The position numbers and the translations under genes are program-made. From DASRQK01 sp964401685 (lineage in GTDB: Bacteria > Bacteroidota > Bacteroidia > Sphingobacteriales > Sphingobacteriaceae): a stretch of 34,074 bases of DNA. The stretch is from the NCBI GenBank assembly GCA_964401685.1, contig CAYNZH010000025.1:1-34074 (forward strand). Reading direction: 5' to 3'. Positions 22,079 through 29,708 of the stretch are shown piece by piece; position 1 is the first letter of the stretch; every line of letters starts with the position of its first letter. The notes beneath the pieces are model-generated. The model was not told the origin of the DNA. It did no database searches and saw nothing but the letters and a program-made list of their open reading frames with translations.

Positions 22079-22468
22079 TTAAACCCTTCTACGTTTAGGG
22101 GGACGGCAACCGTTGTGCGGTAGTGGAGTGATATCACGAATAGAAGTGACTTCAATTCCCGTGTTCTGCAAGGTACGGATAGCCGACTCACGTCCAGCTC
22201 CGGGTCCTTTCACAAAAACCTCAACCTTACGCAATCCCAAATCGTGTGCTACCTTTGCACAGTCACCTGCTGCCTGGGATGCAGCATAAGGAGTGTTCTT
22301 CTTAGAACCTCGGAAGCCCATCTTACCAGCACTTGACCAAGAGATCGTTTGCCCCTGACCGTTTGTCAAAGTGACGATCAAGTTATTGAACGTTGCGCTG
22401 ATATGAGCCTGGCCAACAGGTTCTACCACCACTAAACGCTTCTTTGCTGCTTTTTTACTTTTAGCCAT
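22079..22468 (-). CDS. rpsK: 30S ribosomal protein S11
   Basis: 129 aa. Forms the platform of the 30S subunit near the E site. Typical blocks: [43 protein letters not shown]-like (here TPYAASQAA), [19 protein letters not shown] and the C-terminal [17 protein letters not shown]. It is 19 nt after rpsM. Confidence 0.98.
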   Translation of the reverse strand: [129 protein letters not shown]

Positions 22469-22487
22469 TATTTATACTCTTCAAAAA

Positions 22488-22865
22488 TTATTTAGTAGCT
22501 TTTTTCTTGTTCGCAACGGTTTTACGTTTACCTTTACGGGTGCGCGAGTTGTTCTTTGTGCGCTGTCCGCGTACGGGCAAATGTTTACGATGACGAAGGC
22601 CGCGGTAACAACCAATATCCATCAACCTTTTAATATTCAATTGGATCTCAGAACGAAGTGCACCTTCAACCTTGATCTCCTCATTGATAACGTTACGAAT
22701 GGCTGTCAACTGATCATCGTCCCATTCATTAACTTTTACATCGTAGCCAATTCCGGCTTTATCCAATATGCGTTGGGCAGTAGATCGTCCGACTCCAAAT
22801 ATATAAGTCAGTCCAATCTCTCCTCTTTTGTTTTTTGGTAAATCAATACCTGCGATCCTTGCCAT
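22488..22865 (-). CDS. rpsM: 30S ribosomal protein S13
   Basis: 125 aa. Head protein of the 30S subunit that contacts L5 and P-site tRNA. Typical: MARIAGIDLPKNKRGEIGLTYIFG, RLMDIGCYRGLRHRKHLPVRGQRTKNNSRTRKG and a Lys-rich tail (KTVANKKKATK). It follows rpmJ by 31 nt. Confidence 0.98.
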   Translation of the reverse strand: MARIAGIDLPKNKRGEIGLTYIFGVGRSTAQRILDKAGIGYDVKVNEWDDDQLTAIRNVINEEIKVEGALRSEIQLNIKRLMDIGCYRGLRHRKHLPVRGQRTKNNSRTRKGKRKTVANKKKATK

Positions 22866-22896
22866 ATATTATTAAGCGATTATAGTATACTTTAAA

Positions 22897-23013
22897 TTAC
22901 CCTTGGCGTTGCTTGAACCTTGGGTTCTTTCTGTTGATTACAAATACTTTACCCTTGCGACGGATAATCTTGCAATCCGCACTGCGCTTTTTGATGGATG
23001 CTCTTACTTTCAT
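22897..23013 (-). CDS. rpmJ: 50S ribosomal protein L36 (zinc-free form)
   Basis: 38 aa, read directly from the minus strand: it starts MKVRASIKKRSADCKIIRR and ends NPRFKQRQG, with TAA at 22899-22897. The zinc ligands of the C+ form (normally three Cys and one His) are mostly replaced: Ser at position 11, Asn at 27 and Arg at 32; only Cys14 remains. It lies 8 nt after infA, in the usual place. Confidence 0.95.
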   Translation of the reverse strand: MKVRASIKKRSADCKIIRRKGKVFVINRKNPRFKQRQG

Positions 23014-23021
23014 TGCTTTAC

Positions 23022-23240
23022 TTATTTATATCTATAAGTTATTCTTCCTTTTGTTAAATCATAAGGAGACATTTCCAACTTCACCCGGTCTCCGGGCAAA
23101 ATCTTGATGTAATGCATGCGCATTTTTCCAGAAATATGAGCGATAATTTCATGCCCATTTTCCAATTCTACGCGGAACATTGCATTGGAAAGTGCTTCTT
23201 TTATTATACCGTCTTGTTCTATCGAGGCCTGCTTAGCCAT
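23022..23240 (-). CDS. infA: Translation initiation factor IF-1
   Basis: 72 aa OB-fold protein that binds the A site during initiation. Typical: MAKQASIEQDGIIKEALSNAMFRVELENG (read in parts), HISGKMRMHYIKILPGDRVKLEMSPYDLTKGRITYRYK. It is preceded by a strong-looking promoter at 23289-23318, so the infA-rplQ segment probably has its own transcript in addition to read-through. Confidence 0.98.
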   Translation of the reverse strand: MAKQASIEQDGIIKEALSNAMFRVELENGHEIIAHISGKMRMHYIKILPGDRVKLEMSPYDLTKGRITYRYK

Positions 23241-23288
23241 ATATCAACTTGATTATTATACAAATACAACCTGCAACAAACAGGGATG

Positions 23289-23318
23289 CAAAGATAAGAA
23301 AAATATTTTATTTTTCAA
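23289..23318 (-). promoter_or_regulatory. Internal promoter upstream of infA
   Basis: On the minus strand TTG (23318-23316), exactly 19 nt, TATCTTTG (23296-23289) followed by CA: a full consensus Bacteroidota promoter. The TTG element overlaps the last codons of map. The predicted start is about 43 nt before the infA ATG. Confidence 0.75.
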
Positions 23319-24100
23319 GTCTTTTTAAGCAAAACATCTTCAATGAATTGAAAGCTTGTCAAAATCTCGGGCTTTCCTTTATGGACTGCCAGCATGTACT
23401 CAAAATGAGCAGACGGCTTGCCATCTACCGTGCTGACTGTCCAGCCATCGTCCCAAAACTTGACTCCTTGCTTTCCGAGATTGATCATTGGTTCGATGCA
23501 AATAACCATTCCCTCGACTAGCTTTATGCCTGAACCACGTTTCCCATAATTGGGAATCTCTGGCTTTTCATGCAGCTTGAATCCAACTCCATGTCCCACC
23601 AGCTCCCGCACAATTCCGTAGCCATAAGGCGTCACAAAGTCCTGCACTGCACTGGAGATATCTCCGATGCGATTTCCGGCAACTGCACGCTCTATTCCTG
23701 CAAGCAGAGAGCCCATAGTCACATCGAGAAGCTGCTGTACCTCGGGAGCGATTTCGCCCACACCAAAGGTATAGGCCGAATCCGAAATATATCCATTCAG
23801 ATCCACGCCTCCGTCTACGGAGATAATGTCGCCTTCCCTTAGTTCGTATTGACCGGGGAAACCGTGCACGACCTGATCGTTGACAGAGATGCACAGTGAA
23901 AATGGGAAATCATGGTATCCAAGAAATGCCGGCTTCCCGCCATGATCCCGGATATAATCATGAGCAAGTTTGTCAAGCGTAATGGTCTTTACTCCTGGCT
24001 TGATCTCCTTGGCAATTTCACCTAATAAACGAGAGAGAATATCCGCAGATTTTTTGATTTGCGCGATATCCTCTTCCGTTTTCAAATACACTTGTGACAT
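23315..24100 (-). CDS. map: Type I methionine aminopeptidase
   Basis: 261 aa. Removes the N-terminal Met from new proteins. All five metal ligands can be placed: Asp96 and Asp107 (ISVDGGVDLNGYISDSAY), His170 (GHGVGFKLHE), Glu203 (CIEPM) and Glu234 (HFEYMLAV). His79 in VVHGFP is the usual substrate contact. Length is normal for the bacterial single-domain enzyme. It lies 21 nt after secY. Confidence 0.97.
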   Translation of the reverse strand: MSQVYLKTEEDIAQIKKSADILSRLLGEIAKEIKPGVKTITLDKLAHDYIRDHGGKPAFLGYHDFPFSLCISVNDQVVHGFPGQYELREGDIISVDGGVDLNGYISDSAYTFGVGEIAPEVQQLLDVTMGSLLAGIERAVAGNRIGDISSAVQDFVTPYGYGIVRELVGHGVGFKLHEKPEIPNYGKRGSGIKLVEGMVICIEPMINLGKQGVKFWDDGWTVSTVDGKPSAHFEYMLAVHKGKPEILTSFQFIEDVLLKKT

Positions 24101-24121
24101 ACACTGACTAACGTCAAAAAA

Positions 24122-25459
24122 TTATATAACAGACTGTGTGTTGGCACTGGAATCAACCATGCCTCTACCCTTGATCCTGCCTGTCTTCATCAACCCGTCA
24201 TAATGACGCATGAGCAAATGACTTTCTATCTGTTGAAGAGTATCCAAAACAACACCGACCATAATCAACAGGGACGTTCCCCCGTAGAAATGGGCAAACT
24301 GGTTGTTCACGCCGAGCAATCCGGCAATCGCAGGTAATATTGCGACGATCGCCAGGAAAATAGAACCCGGGAACGTGATTTTTGAGATTACACCATCGAT
24401 GAACAAGTTCGTAGACTTACCTGGCTTAATACCCGGAATAAAGCCACCATTTTTCTTCATATCCTCGGACATCTGCTGAGGATTGACCATGATTGCCGTA
24501 TAGAAAAAAGTAAAGGCAATGATCAAAACTGCAAACAGTATATTGTATGGCAGAGACATATAGTTGCTCAGCGATGCCATAAAATCATTCTGCAAAGCCG
24601 GGAAAAACTGACTCAAGGTCATTGGCACGAACATGATCGCCTGGGCGAAAATAATCGGCATAACCCCTGCGGCATTTACCTTCAATGGAATGTACTGACG
24701 TACACCACCGTATTGCTTGTTTCCAACGATCTTCTTAGCGTACTGAACAGGTATTCGCCGTACCCCCTGGACAATCAGGATGGTGAATATCACCACAAAG
24801 AACAAGGCAATAAATTCCAGCACAAGAGGGATTGGACCACCACCACCGGTGCTCATTCTGGAGAACCACTCTGCAGTCAAGCCGCTCGGTAGTTGAGCGA
24901 TGATCCCAACCATAATAATCAGGGAAATACCGTTACCGATACCCTTGTCTGTGATTTTCTCACCCAACCACATGACGAACAATGTTCCTGCCGTCAAAAC
25001 AAAGGCAGACAAAATCGTAAACATCGGGTCTTGAATCAATTTGGCGCTATCGTCGATCTGCGTACGTACGTAGGCAATGGATTGTACAACGGTAATGGCA
25101 AGCGTAAGGTAACGCGTAATCTGCGTCATTTTCTTACGGCCACTTTCCCCTTCTTTCTGTAGCTTTTGGAAGTAAGGGACCGCAATTCCTAGGAGCTGAA
25201 CAACGATAGATGCCGAAATATAAGGCATTACCCCTAAAGCAAAAATAGCAGATCTGGAAAAGGATCCACCGGCAAACATATCAAGTAGCCCCAAAAGCCC
25301 TTCCTGGGCTTCAGTCTCTAATGCGAGAGGATCTACCCCTGGCAATACAATATGGCACCCGATCCGGTAGATCAATAGAAAAAGAAGCGTATTGAGAATA
25401 CGCGTTCTTAAATCATCGATCTTCCAAATATTGGTTAAGGTTGTGATTAGCTTCTTCAT
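24122..25459 (-). CDS. secY: Protein translocase subunit SecY
   Basis: 445 aa, ten predicted membrane helices. Forms the Sec channel in the inner membrane. Visible: TRILNTLLFLLIYRIGCHIVLPGVD (read in parts, helix 1), the plug region GGSFSRSAIFALGVMPYISASIVVQLL, the basic cytoplasmic loops with RRIPVQYAKK and KKNGGFIPGIKPGKST, and a cytosolic tail with GRIKGRGMVDSS. The gap to rplO is only 3 nt, so translation is probably coupled. Confidence 0.98.
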   Translation of the reverse strand: MKKLITTLTNIWKIDDLRTRILNTLLFLLIYRIGCHIVLPGVDPLALETEAQEGLLGLLDMFAGGSFSRSAIFALGVMPYISASIVVQLLGIAVPYFQKLQKEGESGRKKMTQITRYLTLAITVVQSIAYVRTQIDDSAKLIQDPMFTILSAFVLTAGTLFVMWLGEKITDKGIGNGISLIIMVGIIAQLPSGLTAEWFSRMSTGGGGPIPLVLEFIALFFVVIFTILIVQGVRRIPVQYAKKIVGNKQYGGVRQYIPLKVNAAGVMPIIFAQAIMFVPMTLSQFFPALQNDFMASLSNYMSLPYNILFAVLIIAFTFFYTAIMVNPQQMSEDMKKNGGFIPGIKPGKSTNLFIDGVISKITFPGSIFLAIVAILPAIAGLLGVNNQFAHFYGGTSLLIMVGVVLDTLQQIESHLLMRHYDGLMKTGRIKGRGMVDSSANTQSVI

Positions 25460-25462
25460 GGA

Positions 25463-25909
25463 TTAGAGTTTTACGATCGATCCTCCTGCCGCTTCAATCG
25501 CTTTTTGTGCAGAACCAGAGAATGCGTGAGCTTTTACTTCAATTTTCGACTTCAACTCTCCGCGACCCAGGACTTTTACCAAATCATTTTTGGAAGCCAA
25601 TCCATAGGTTTTGAAAGTATCGAAATCTATCGCTTGTAAGTTGTGCTTTTCTATCAACTCCTGCAAAACGTCCAAGTTTACACCAACATATTCCACGCGG
25701 TTCATGTTCTTGAAACCAAACTTTGGAACACGACGCTGCAAGGGCATTTGTCCACCTTCAAAACCGATTTTTACACTGTTACCAGATCTGGATCCGGCGC
25801 CTTTGTGTCCGCGTGTGGATGTCCCACCCCTACCGGAGCCGGTTCCGCGACCGATGCGTTTTCTGGTTTTTACAGATCCACTAGCAGGTTTTAGATTACT
25901 TAAGTTCAT
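25463..25909 (-). CDS. rplO: 50S ribosomal protein L15
   Basis: 148 aa. The Gly/Arg-rich N-terminal arm (TRKRIGRGTGSGRGGTSTRGHKGAGSRSG, read in parts) threads into 23S rRNA; the C-terminal fold has VLGRGELKSKIEVKAHAFSGSAQKAIEAAGG. An unusually long 107-nt gap with a strong hairpin separates it from rpmD. Confidence 0.98.
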   Translation of the reverse strand: MNLSNLKPASGSVKTRKRIGRGTGSGRGGTSTRGHKGAGSRSGNSVKIGFEGGQMPLQRRVPKFGFKNMNRVEYVGVNLDVLQELIEKHNLQAIDFDTFKTYGLASKNDLVKVLGRGELKSKIEVKAHAFSGSAQKAIEAAGGSIVKL

Positions 25910-25970
25910 CTTTAATAGTATGTTGTGTTACGCCTTCGCTTTCACTAAACAGGCGCAACGATTAAACGTA

Positions 25971-26015
25971 TTTTGTGGGAAAAAATCCTATCTCTAAGGA
26001 CTAGTTCCCACAAAA
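25971..26015 (-). promoter_or_regulatory. Strong hairpin in the rpmD-rplO gap
   Basis: TTTTGTGGGAA (25971-25981) pairs perfectly over 11 bp with TTCCCACAAAA (26005-26015), and inside it TCCT (25986-25989) pairs with AGGA (25997-26000). It begins directly after the rpmD stop. No T-run follows on the minus strand, so it is not a standard terminator. It could be a processing site, a partial attenuator or a ribosomal-protein binding site for rplO-secY. Confidence 0.6.
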
Positions 26016-26016
26016 A

Positions 26017-26199
26017 TTATAAACTCTCTTCAATGGCAACCAAATGGTTGACCTTTCTTACCATTCCGATAATGGCAGGGGTAGCCTCAACTTCAACCAT
26101 GTGATTGATGCGTCTAAGGCCAAGTGCCTGGATCGTCCGCTTTTGTTTTTCACTGCGATCGATAACACTTTTAATGAGTGTAATTTTGATTTTCGCCAT
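26017..26199 (-). CDS. rpmD: 50S ribosomal protein L30
   Basis: 60 aa, the usual size. Typical: MAKIKITLIKSVIDRSEKQKRTIQALGLRRINHMVEVE (read in parts) and TPAIIGMVRKVNHLVAIEE. It lies 5 nt after rpsE and just before the hairpin at 25971-26015. Confidence 0.97.
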   Translation of the reverse strand: MAKIKITLIKSVIDRSEKQKRTIQALGLRRINHMVEVEATPAIIGMVRKVNHLVAIEESL

Positions 26200-26204
26200 G
26201 ATCC

Positions 26205-26729
26205 TTATCCGTTAAAAACTTTATTTAAATCCACACCGCGATTATGGGCAACAGTGTGTGCATCACGCAATTTCAGCAATGCATCCACAGTCGCTTTGAC
26301 CACGTTGTGTGGGTTAGACGCTCCTAATGACTTGGCCAAAACGTCGGTGATACCGGCACTTTCAAGGACAGCACGCATTGCACCCCCGGCCAATACTCCT
26401 GTTCCGTGAACAGCAGGCTTGATGAGAACACGACCACCAGAGTATTTACCGTACTGCTCGTGCGGAACCGTACCCTTGATGATGGGAACTTTGATCAAAT
26501 TCTTCTTGGCATCGTCAATCCCTTTTGTGATGGCTTCGGTAACTTCCTTGGCTTTACCCAATCCGTAACCGACCACACCATTCCCGTCTCCAACGATCAC
26601 GATCGCGGAAAAACTGAACGTACGACCACCTTTAGTCACCTTGGCGACACGCTGTATACTTACTAAGCGATCTTTTAACTCAATTTCGCTTGATTTAACT
26701 CGTTTTATATTACTTACTGACATGCTCAA
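26205..26729 (-). CDS. rpsE: 30S ribosomal protein S5
   Basis: 174 aa. Involved in decoding accuracy. The N-terminal dsRBD-like domain has LKDRLVSIQRVAKVTKGGRTFSFSAIVIVGDGNGVVGYGLGKAKEV (read in parts); the C-terminal domain has GRVLIKPAVHGTGVLAGGAMRAVLESAGITDVLAKSLG. The start MSMSVSNIKRVKSSEIELKD adds a short N-terminal extension. It lies 5 nt after rplR. Confidence 0.98.
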   Translation of the reverse strand: MSMSVSNIKRVKSSEIELKDRLVSIQRVAKVTKGGRTFSFSAIVIVGDGNGVVGYGLGKAKEVTEAITKGIDDAKKNLIKVPIIKGTVPHEQYGKYSGGRVLIKPAVHGTGVLAGGAMRAVLESAGITDVLAKSLGASNPHNVVKATVDALLKLRDAHTVAHNRGVDLNKVFNG

Positions 26730-26734
26730 TTTGA

Positions 26735-27088
26735 TTAAAAGTCCAAACCGCCTTCACGAGCACCTTCAGCCAGAGATTTCACCCGACCATGGTACAAGTA
26801 TCCGTTACGATCAAATACAACCTTAGTAACTCCAGCTGCTACCGCTTTCTCAGCGATCAGCTTTCCTACCATACGTGATTGCTCCACCTTGTTTCCTGAC
26901 TCAGAAAACTCTTTAGAAAGTGTGGAAGCCGAAGCAAGGGTAACTCCTTTAACATCATCAATTACCTGGACGTAGATACCTTTGTTGCTTCTGAATACGG
27001 ACAAGCGAGGACGCTCGGTAGAGCCAGTCAATCGTTTGCGTATTCCCATTTTTATGCGCTGTCTGCGCGAATTTTTTCCTCTAGCCAT
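26735..27088 (-). CDS. rplR: 50S ribosomal protein L18
   Basis: 117 aa. Binds 5S rRNA together with L5. Typical: KRLTGSTERPRLSVFRSNKGIYVQVIDD and the C-terminal VVFDRNGYLYHGRVKSLAEGAREGGLDF. It lies 5 nt after rplF. Confidence 0.98.
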   Translation of the reverse strand: MARGKNSRRQRIKMGIRKRLTGSTERPRLSVFRSNKGIYVQVIDDVKGVTLASASTLSKEFSESGNKVEQSRMVGKLIAEKAVAAGVTKVVFDRNGYLYHGRVKSLAEGAREGGLDF

Positions 27089-27093
27089 GATAA

Positions 27094-27651
27094 TTATTTT
27101 TTAGATGCCGATTTACCCGCTTTTCTTCTCAATTCCTCACCAACGAATTTAATACCTTTTCCTTTGTAAGGCTCAGGCTTACGTAGTGAGCGTATTTTAG
27201 CGGCGACTTGTCCTACCAATTGCTTGTCTATCCCTTCCAATGTAACTGTTGGATTCTTTCCCTTCACTGAAGTGGTTGAAACCTTTACTTCTTTTGGAAG
27301 AATAAATACCACCTGGTGTGAAAATCCAAGAGCCAATTCCAAGGTAGATCCCTGGCTGGAAGCCCGGAAACCGACACCAACCAGTTCCTGGGTGACGGTA
27401 TAACCTTCAGTAACGCCAACGACCATGTTGTTTAGCAATGATCTGTAAAGACCATGCAAGGATTTATGGTGCTTTTGCTCTGTTGGACGCTGAACCACGA
27501 TCTCACCATCTTTCTGTTCTACAGTGATGGCGGGGTCTATTTGTTGGGTTAATTCTCCTTTTGGTCCTTTAATCGTGACCAAATTTTTATCTGACACCGT
27601 AATACTAACTCCCGCAGGGATAGTAATAGGCGCTTTTCCAATTCTTGACAT
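27094..27651 (-). CDS. rplF: 50S ribosomal protein L6
   Basis: 185 aa. Two similar domains; binds near the factor-binding site. Typical: MSRIGKAPITIPAGV at the start, GPKGELTQ, and GVGFRASSQG plus the C-terminal signature PEPYKGKGIKFVGEELRRKAGKSA. I chose the ATG at 27651; an upstream in-frame ATG at 27684 lies inside rpsH and gives an unlikely extension. Confidence 0.97.
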   Translation of the reverse strand: MSRIGKAPITIPAGVSITVSDKNLVTIKGPKGELTQQIDPAITVEQKDGEIVVQRPTEQKHHKSLHGLYRSLLNNMVVGVTEGYTVTQELVGVGFRASSQGSTLELALGFSHQVVFILPKEVKVSTTSVKGKNPTVTLEGIDKQLVGQVAAKIRSLRKPEPYKGKGIKFVGEELRRKAGKSASKK

Positions 27652-27668
27652 AGTGTGAGTCTCCCTGA

Positions 27669-28067
27669 TTAATATACGTAACACAAAACTTCACCACCAA
27701 CGTTCTGAACCTGAGCTTCTTTATCTGTCATTACTCCTTTGGAAGTAGACAAGATAGCGATTCCCAAACCATTCAAAACCCGTGGTATACTATCAACTCC
27801 TGCATATTTACGCAAACCAGGCTTACTAACGCGTGTCAACGTACGGATCGCCGGGATCTTAGTAATTGGATGATATTTCAACGCGATTTTAATAGTGCCC
27901 TGAACTTTGTCATCCTCAAACTTATAATTGGCGATGTAACCTTTGTCAAAAAGAACTTTGGTCATCTCTTTTTTAAGGTTCGATGCAGGAATTTCAACAA
28001 CCCTGTGGTTGGCCTTCATGGCATTCCTTATTCGTGTAAGGTAATCCGCAATTGGATCTGTATTCAT
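27669..28067 (-). CDS. rpsH: 30S ribosomal protein S8
   Basis: 132 aa. Primary 16S rRNA binder and, in E. coli, the repressor of the spc operon. Typical: TDPIADYLTRIRNAMKANHRVVEIPASNLKKE (read in parts) and ILSTSKGVMTDKEAQVQNVGGEVLCYVY. A 76-nt gap with an irregular hairpin separates it from rpsN. Confidence 0.98.
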   Translation of the reverse strand: MNTDPIADYLTRIRNAMKANHRVVEIPASNLKKEMTKVLFDKGYIANYKFEDDKVQGTIKIALKYHPITKIPAIRTLTRVSKPGLRKYAGVDSIPRVLNGLGIAILSTSKGVMTDKEAQVQNVGGEVLCYVY

Positions 28068-28081
28068 TATGAAATTGTTAT

Positions 28082-28120
28082 GATAAGGGTTTCCCGCCTT
28101 TTTTCGAGGGACCTATTATC
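28082..28120 (-). promoter_or_regulatory. Irregular hairpin in the rpsN-rpsH gap
   Basis: GATAA (28082-28086) pairs with TTATC (28116-28120), GG with CC (28112-28113), and TCCC (28092-28095) with GGGA (28108-28111), with small bulges between. No T-run downstream on the minus strand. Suggestive of an mRNA structure before rpsH. Confidence 0.35.
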
Positions 28121-28143
28121 GGTTAATAAAAAAATTCAATAAA

Positions 28144-28413
28144 TTACCAGGATGCTTTCTTTACCCCTGGGATTTTGCCAGCAAGTGCCATTTCGCGAAA
28201 TGTGACTCTGGAGATTCCAAATTGGCGCATGTAGCCTCTTGGACGACCGGTCAACTTGCAGCGGTTATGCAAACGTACAGGCGATGCGTTCTTAGGCAAT
28301 TTGTCCAATGCCTGATAATCACCTTCAGCTTTTAGGGCTGCGCGCTTTTCAGCATACTTGGCGACCATCTTAACGCGCTTTACCTGCCTTGCTTTGATTC
28401 CTTCTTTAGCCAT
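28144..28413 (-). CDS. rpsN: 30S ribosomal protein S14 (zinc-free form)
   Basis: 89 aa. The long C- form: only one cysteine (NRCKLTGRPRGYMRQFGISRVTF), so no zinc site. Start MAKEGIKARQVKRV at 28413. Its first 8 nt overlap the 3' end of rplE, so translation is probably coupled. A longer frame to 28461 exists inside rplE and is not used. Confidence 0.97.
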   Translation of the reverse strand: MAKEGIKARQVKRVKMVAKYAEKRAALKAEGDYQALDKLPKNASPVRLHNRCKLTGRPRGYMRQFGISRVTFREMALAGKIPGVKKASW

Positions 28414-28987
28414 TATCTGTAGTATTATCTGTTGTATTTTGATTTTTAAAAGGCAAACCAAACTGTTTCAATAATTCTAATGCTTCCACATCAGTGTTTG
28501 CGCTGGTTACAAAGGTAATATCCATTCCTTGAATTTTACTGATTTTATCAATATCAATTTCAGGAAAAATGATTTGCTCTGTAATACCCAAGGTATAGTT
28601 TCCACGGCCGTCGAAACCTTTATCGTTGATACCGCGGAAATCACGGATCCGGGGAAGTGCCACGGATATCAGGCGATCAAGAAATTCGTACATCTTGGTA
28701 TCTCTCAACGTGACGCGAACACCAATTGGCATTCCTTTACGCAATTTAAAGTTTGAAACGTCCTTTTTAGACTTAGAAGCTATAGCTTGTTGCCCAGTGA
28801 TCAATGTCAATTCGCCAATGGCGTTGTCGATCAATTTTTTGTCTGCAGTCGCAGCTCCAACTCCTTGGCTGATAGCAATTTTTGTCAGCTGAGGCACTTG
28901 CATGATGCTTTTATATTGGAACTTGTCCTTCAGGTTAGTACGAATCTCTTCTTTGTACTTAGCCTTTAATCTTGGTGTATAAGCCAT
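28406..28987 (-). CDS. rplE: 50S ribosomal protein L5
   Basis: 193 aa. 5S rRNA-binding protein that contacts P-site tRNA. Typical: YKSIMQVPQLTKIAISQGVG, GVRVTLRDTKMYEFLDRLISVALPRIRDFRG (read in parts), YTLGITEQIIFPEID. The last 11 residues (QNTTDNTTDNG) are a Thr/Asn-rich tail encoded by a short internal repeat; the E. coli protein ends before this. It overlaps rpsN by 8 nt and rplX by 1 nt. Confidence 0.97.
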   Translation of the reverse strand: MAYTPRLKAKYKEEIRTNLKDKFQYKSIMQVPQLTKIAISQGVGAATADKKLIDNAIGELTLITGQQAIASKSKKDVSNFKLRKGMPIGVRVTLRDTKMYEFLDRLISVALPRIRDFRGINDKGFDGRGNYTLGITEQIIFPEIDIDKISKIQGMDITFVTSANTDVEALELLKQFGLPFKNQNTTDNTTDNG

Positions 28988-29337
28988 TACTTAATTTCCT
29001 CCCCTGATTTTTTTGCTACTCTAATAATCTGTCTTTTGCCCTCAGTTTCTACAACCTTACGACCGACCCGTGTAGGTTTCCCTGTTTTTGGATCAACCAT
29101 TGCAAGATTAGAAATGTGGATGGTGCCTTCTTTTTCTATGATTCCACCATTCGGATTTGCAGCACTAGGCTTGGTGTGTTTCTTGATGATATTAGCACCT
29201 TCGACAATCGCACGGCTTTTCTCTGGAATCACTTCCAAAACTTTACCCTGGCGACCTTTGGAGTTTCCGGCGATTACCTGCACCAAATCACCCTTACGGA
29301 TTTTGATTTTGTGTGTTGATGTTTTTACCTGTCCCAT
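28987..29337 (-). CDS. rplX: 50S ribosomal protein L24
   Basis: 116 aa. An early assembly protein of the 50S subunit. The KOW motif is visible: IRKGDLVQVIAGNSKGRQGKVLEVIPEKSRAIVEGANIIKKH (read in parts), then KEGTIHISNLAMVDP. The stop overlaps the rplE start by one base (TAATG type). Confidence 0.98.
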   Translation of the reverse strand: MGQVKTSTHKIKIRKGDLVQVIAGNSKGRQGKVLEVIPEKSRAIVEGANIIKKHTKPSAANPNGGIIEKEGTIHISNLAMVDPKTGKPTRVGRKVVETEGKRQIIRVAKKSGEEIK

Positions 29338-29338
29338 A

Positions 29339-29707
29339 TTATAATACCTCCGGTGCTAATGATACGATTTTCATAAATTGTTTTTCACGCAGCTCTCTGG
29401 CAACCGGGCCAAAGATACGTGTACCACGGGGTTCGTTGTTATTGCCCAGTAATACCGCAGCATTGTCATCAAAACGTATGTAGGAACCATCTTTGCGACG
29501 AATTTCCTTTTTCGTTCTTACAACAACTGCTTTGGTCACAGTTCCTTTTTTAACGTTCCCTGAGGGCAAAGCGCTTTTCACAGAAACAACGATTTTATCG
29601 CCGATCGATGCATAGCGCTTGCGCGTACCGCCCAACACCCGGATCACTAAAACTTCTTTAGCTCCGCTATTGTCGGCCACATTGAGTCTTGATTCTTGTT
29701 GTACCAT
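29339..29707 (-). CDS. rplN: 50S ribosomal protein L14
   Basis: 122 aa, standard length. MVQQESRLNVADNSGAKEVLVIRVLGG, VVVRTKKEIRRKDGSYIRFDDNAAVLLGNNNEPRGTRIFGPVARELR (read in parts). First gene of the spc part; only one base separates it from rpsQ and from rplX, so the S10 and spc segments are continuous here. Confidence 0.98.
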   Translation of the reverse strand: MVQQESRLNVADNSGAKEVLVIRVLGGTRKRYASIGDKIVVSVKSALPSGNVKKGTVTKAVVVRTKKEIRRKDGSYIRFDDNAAVLLGNNNEPRGTRIFGPVARELREKQFMKIVSLAPEVL

Positions 29708-29708
29708 G

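Noticed and set aside
25971..26015. Intrinsic terminator between rpmD and rplO
   Set aside because: The stem is strong, but there is no T-run after it in the direction of transcription, and the operon must continue into rplO and secY.
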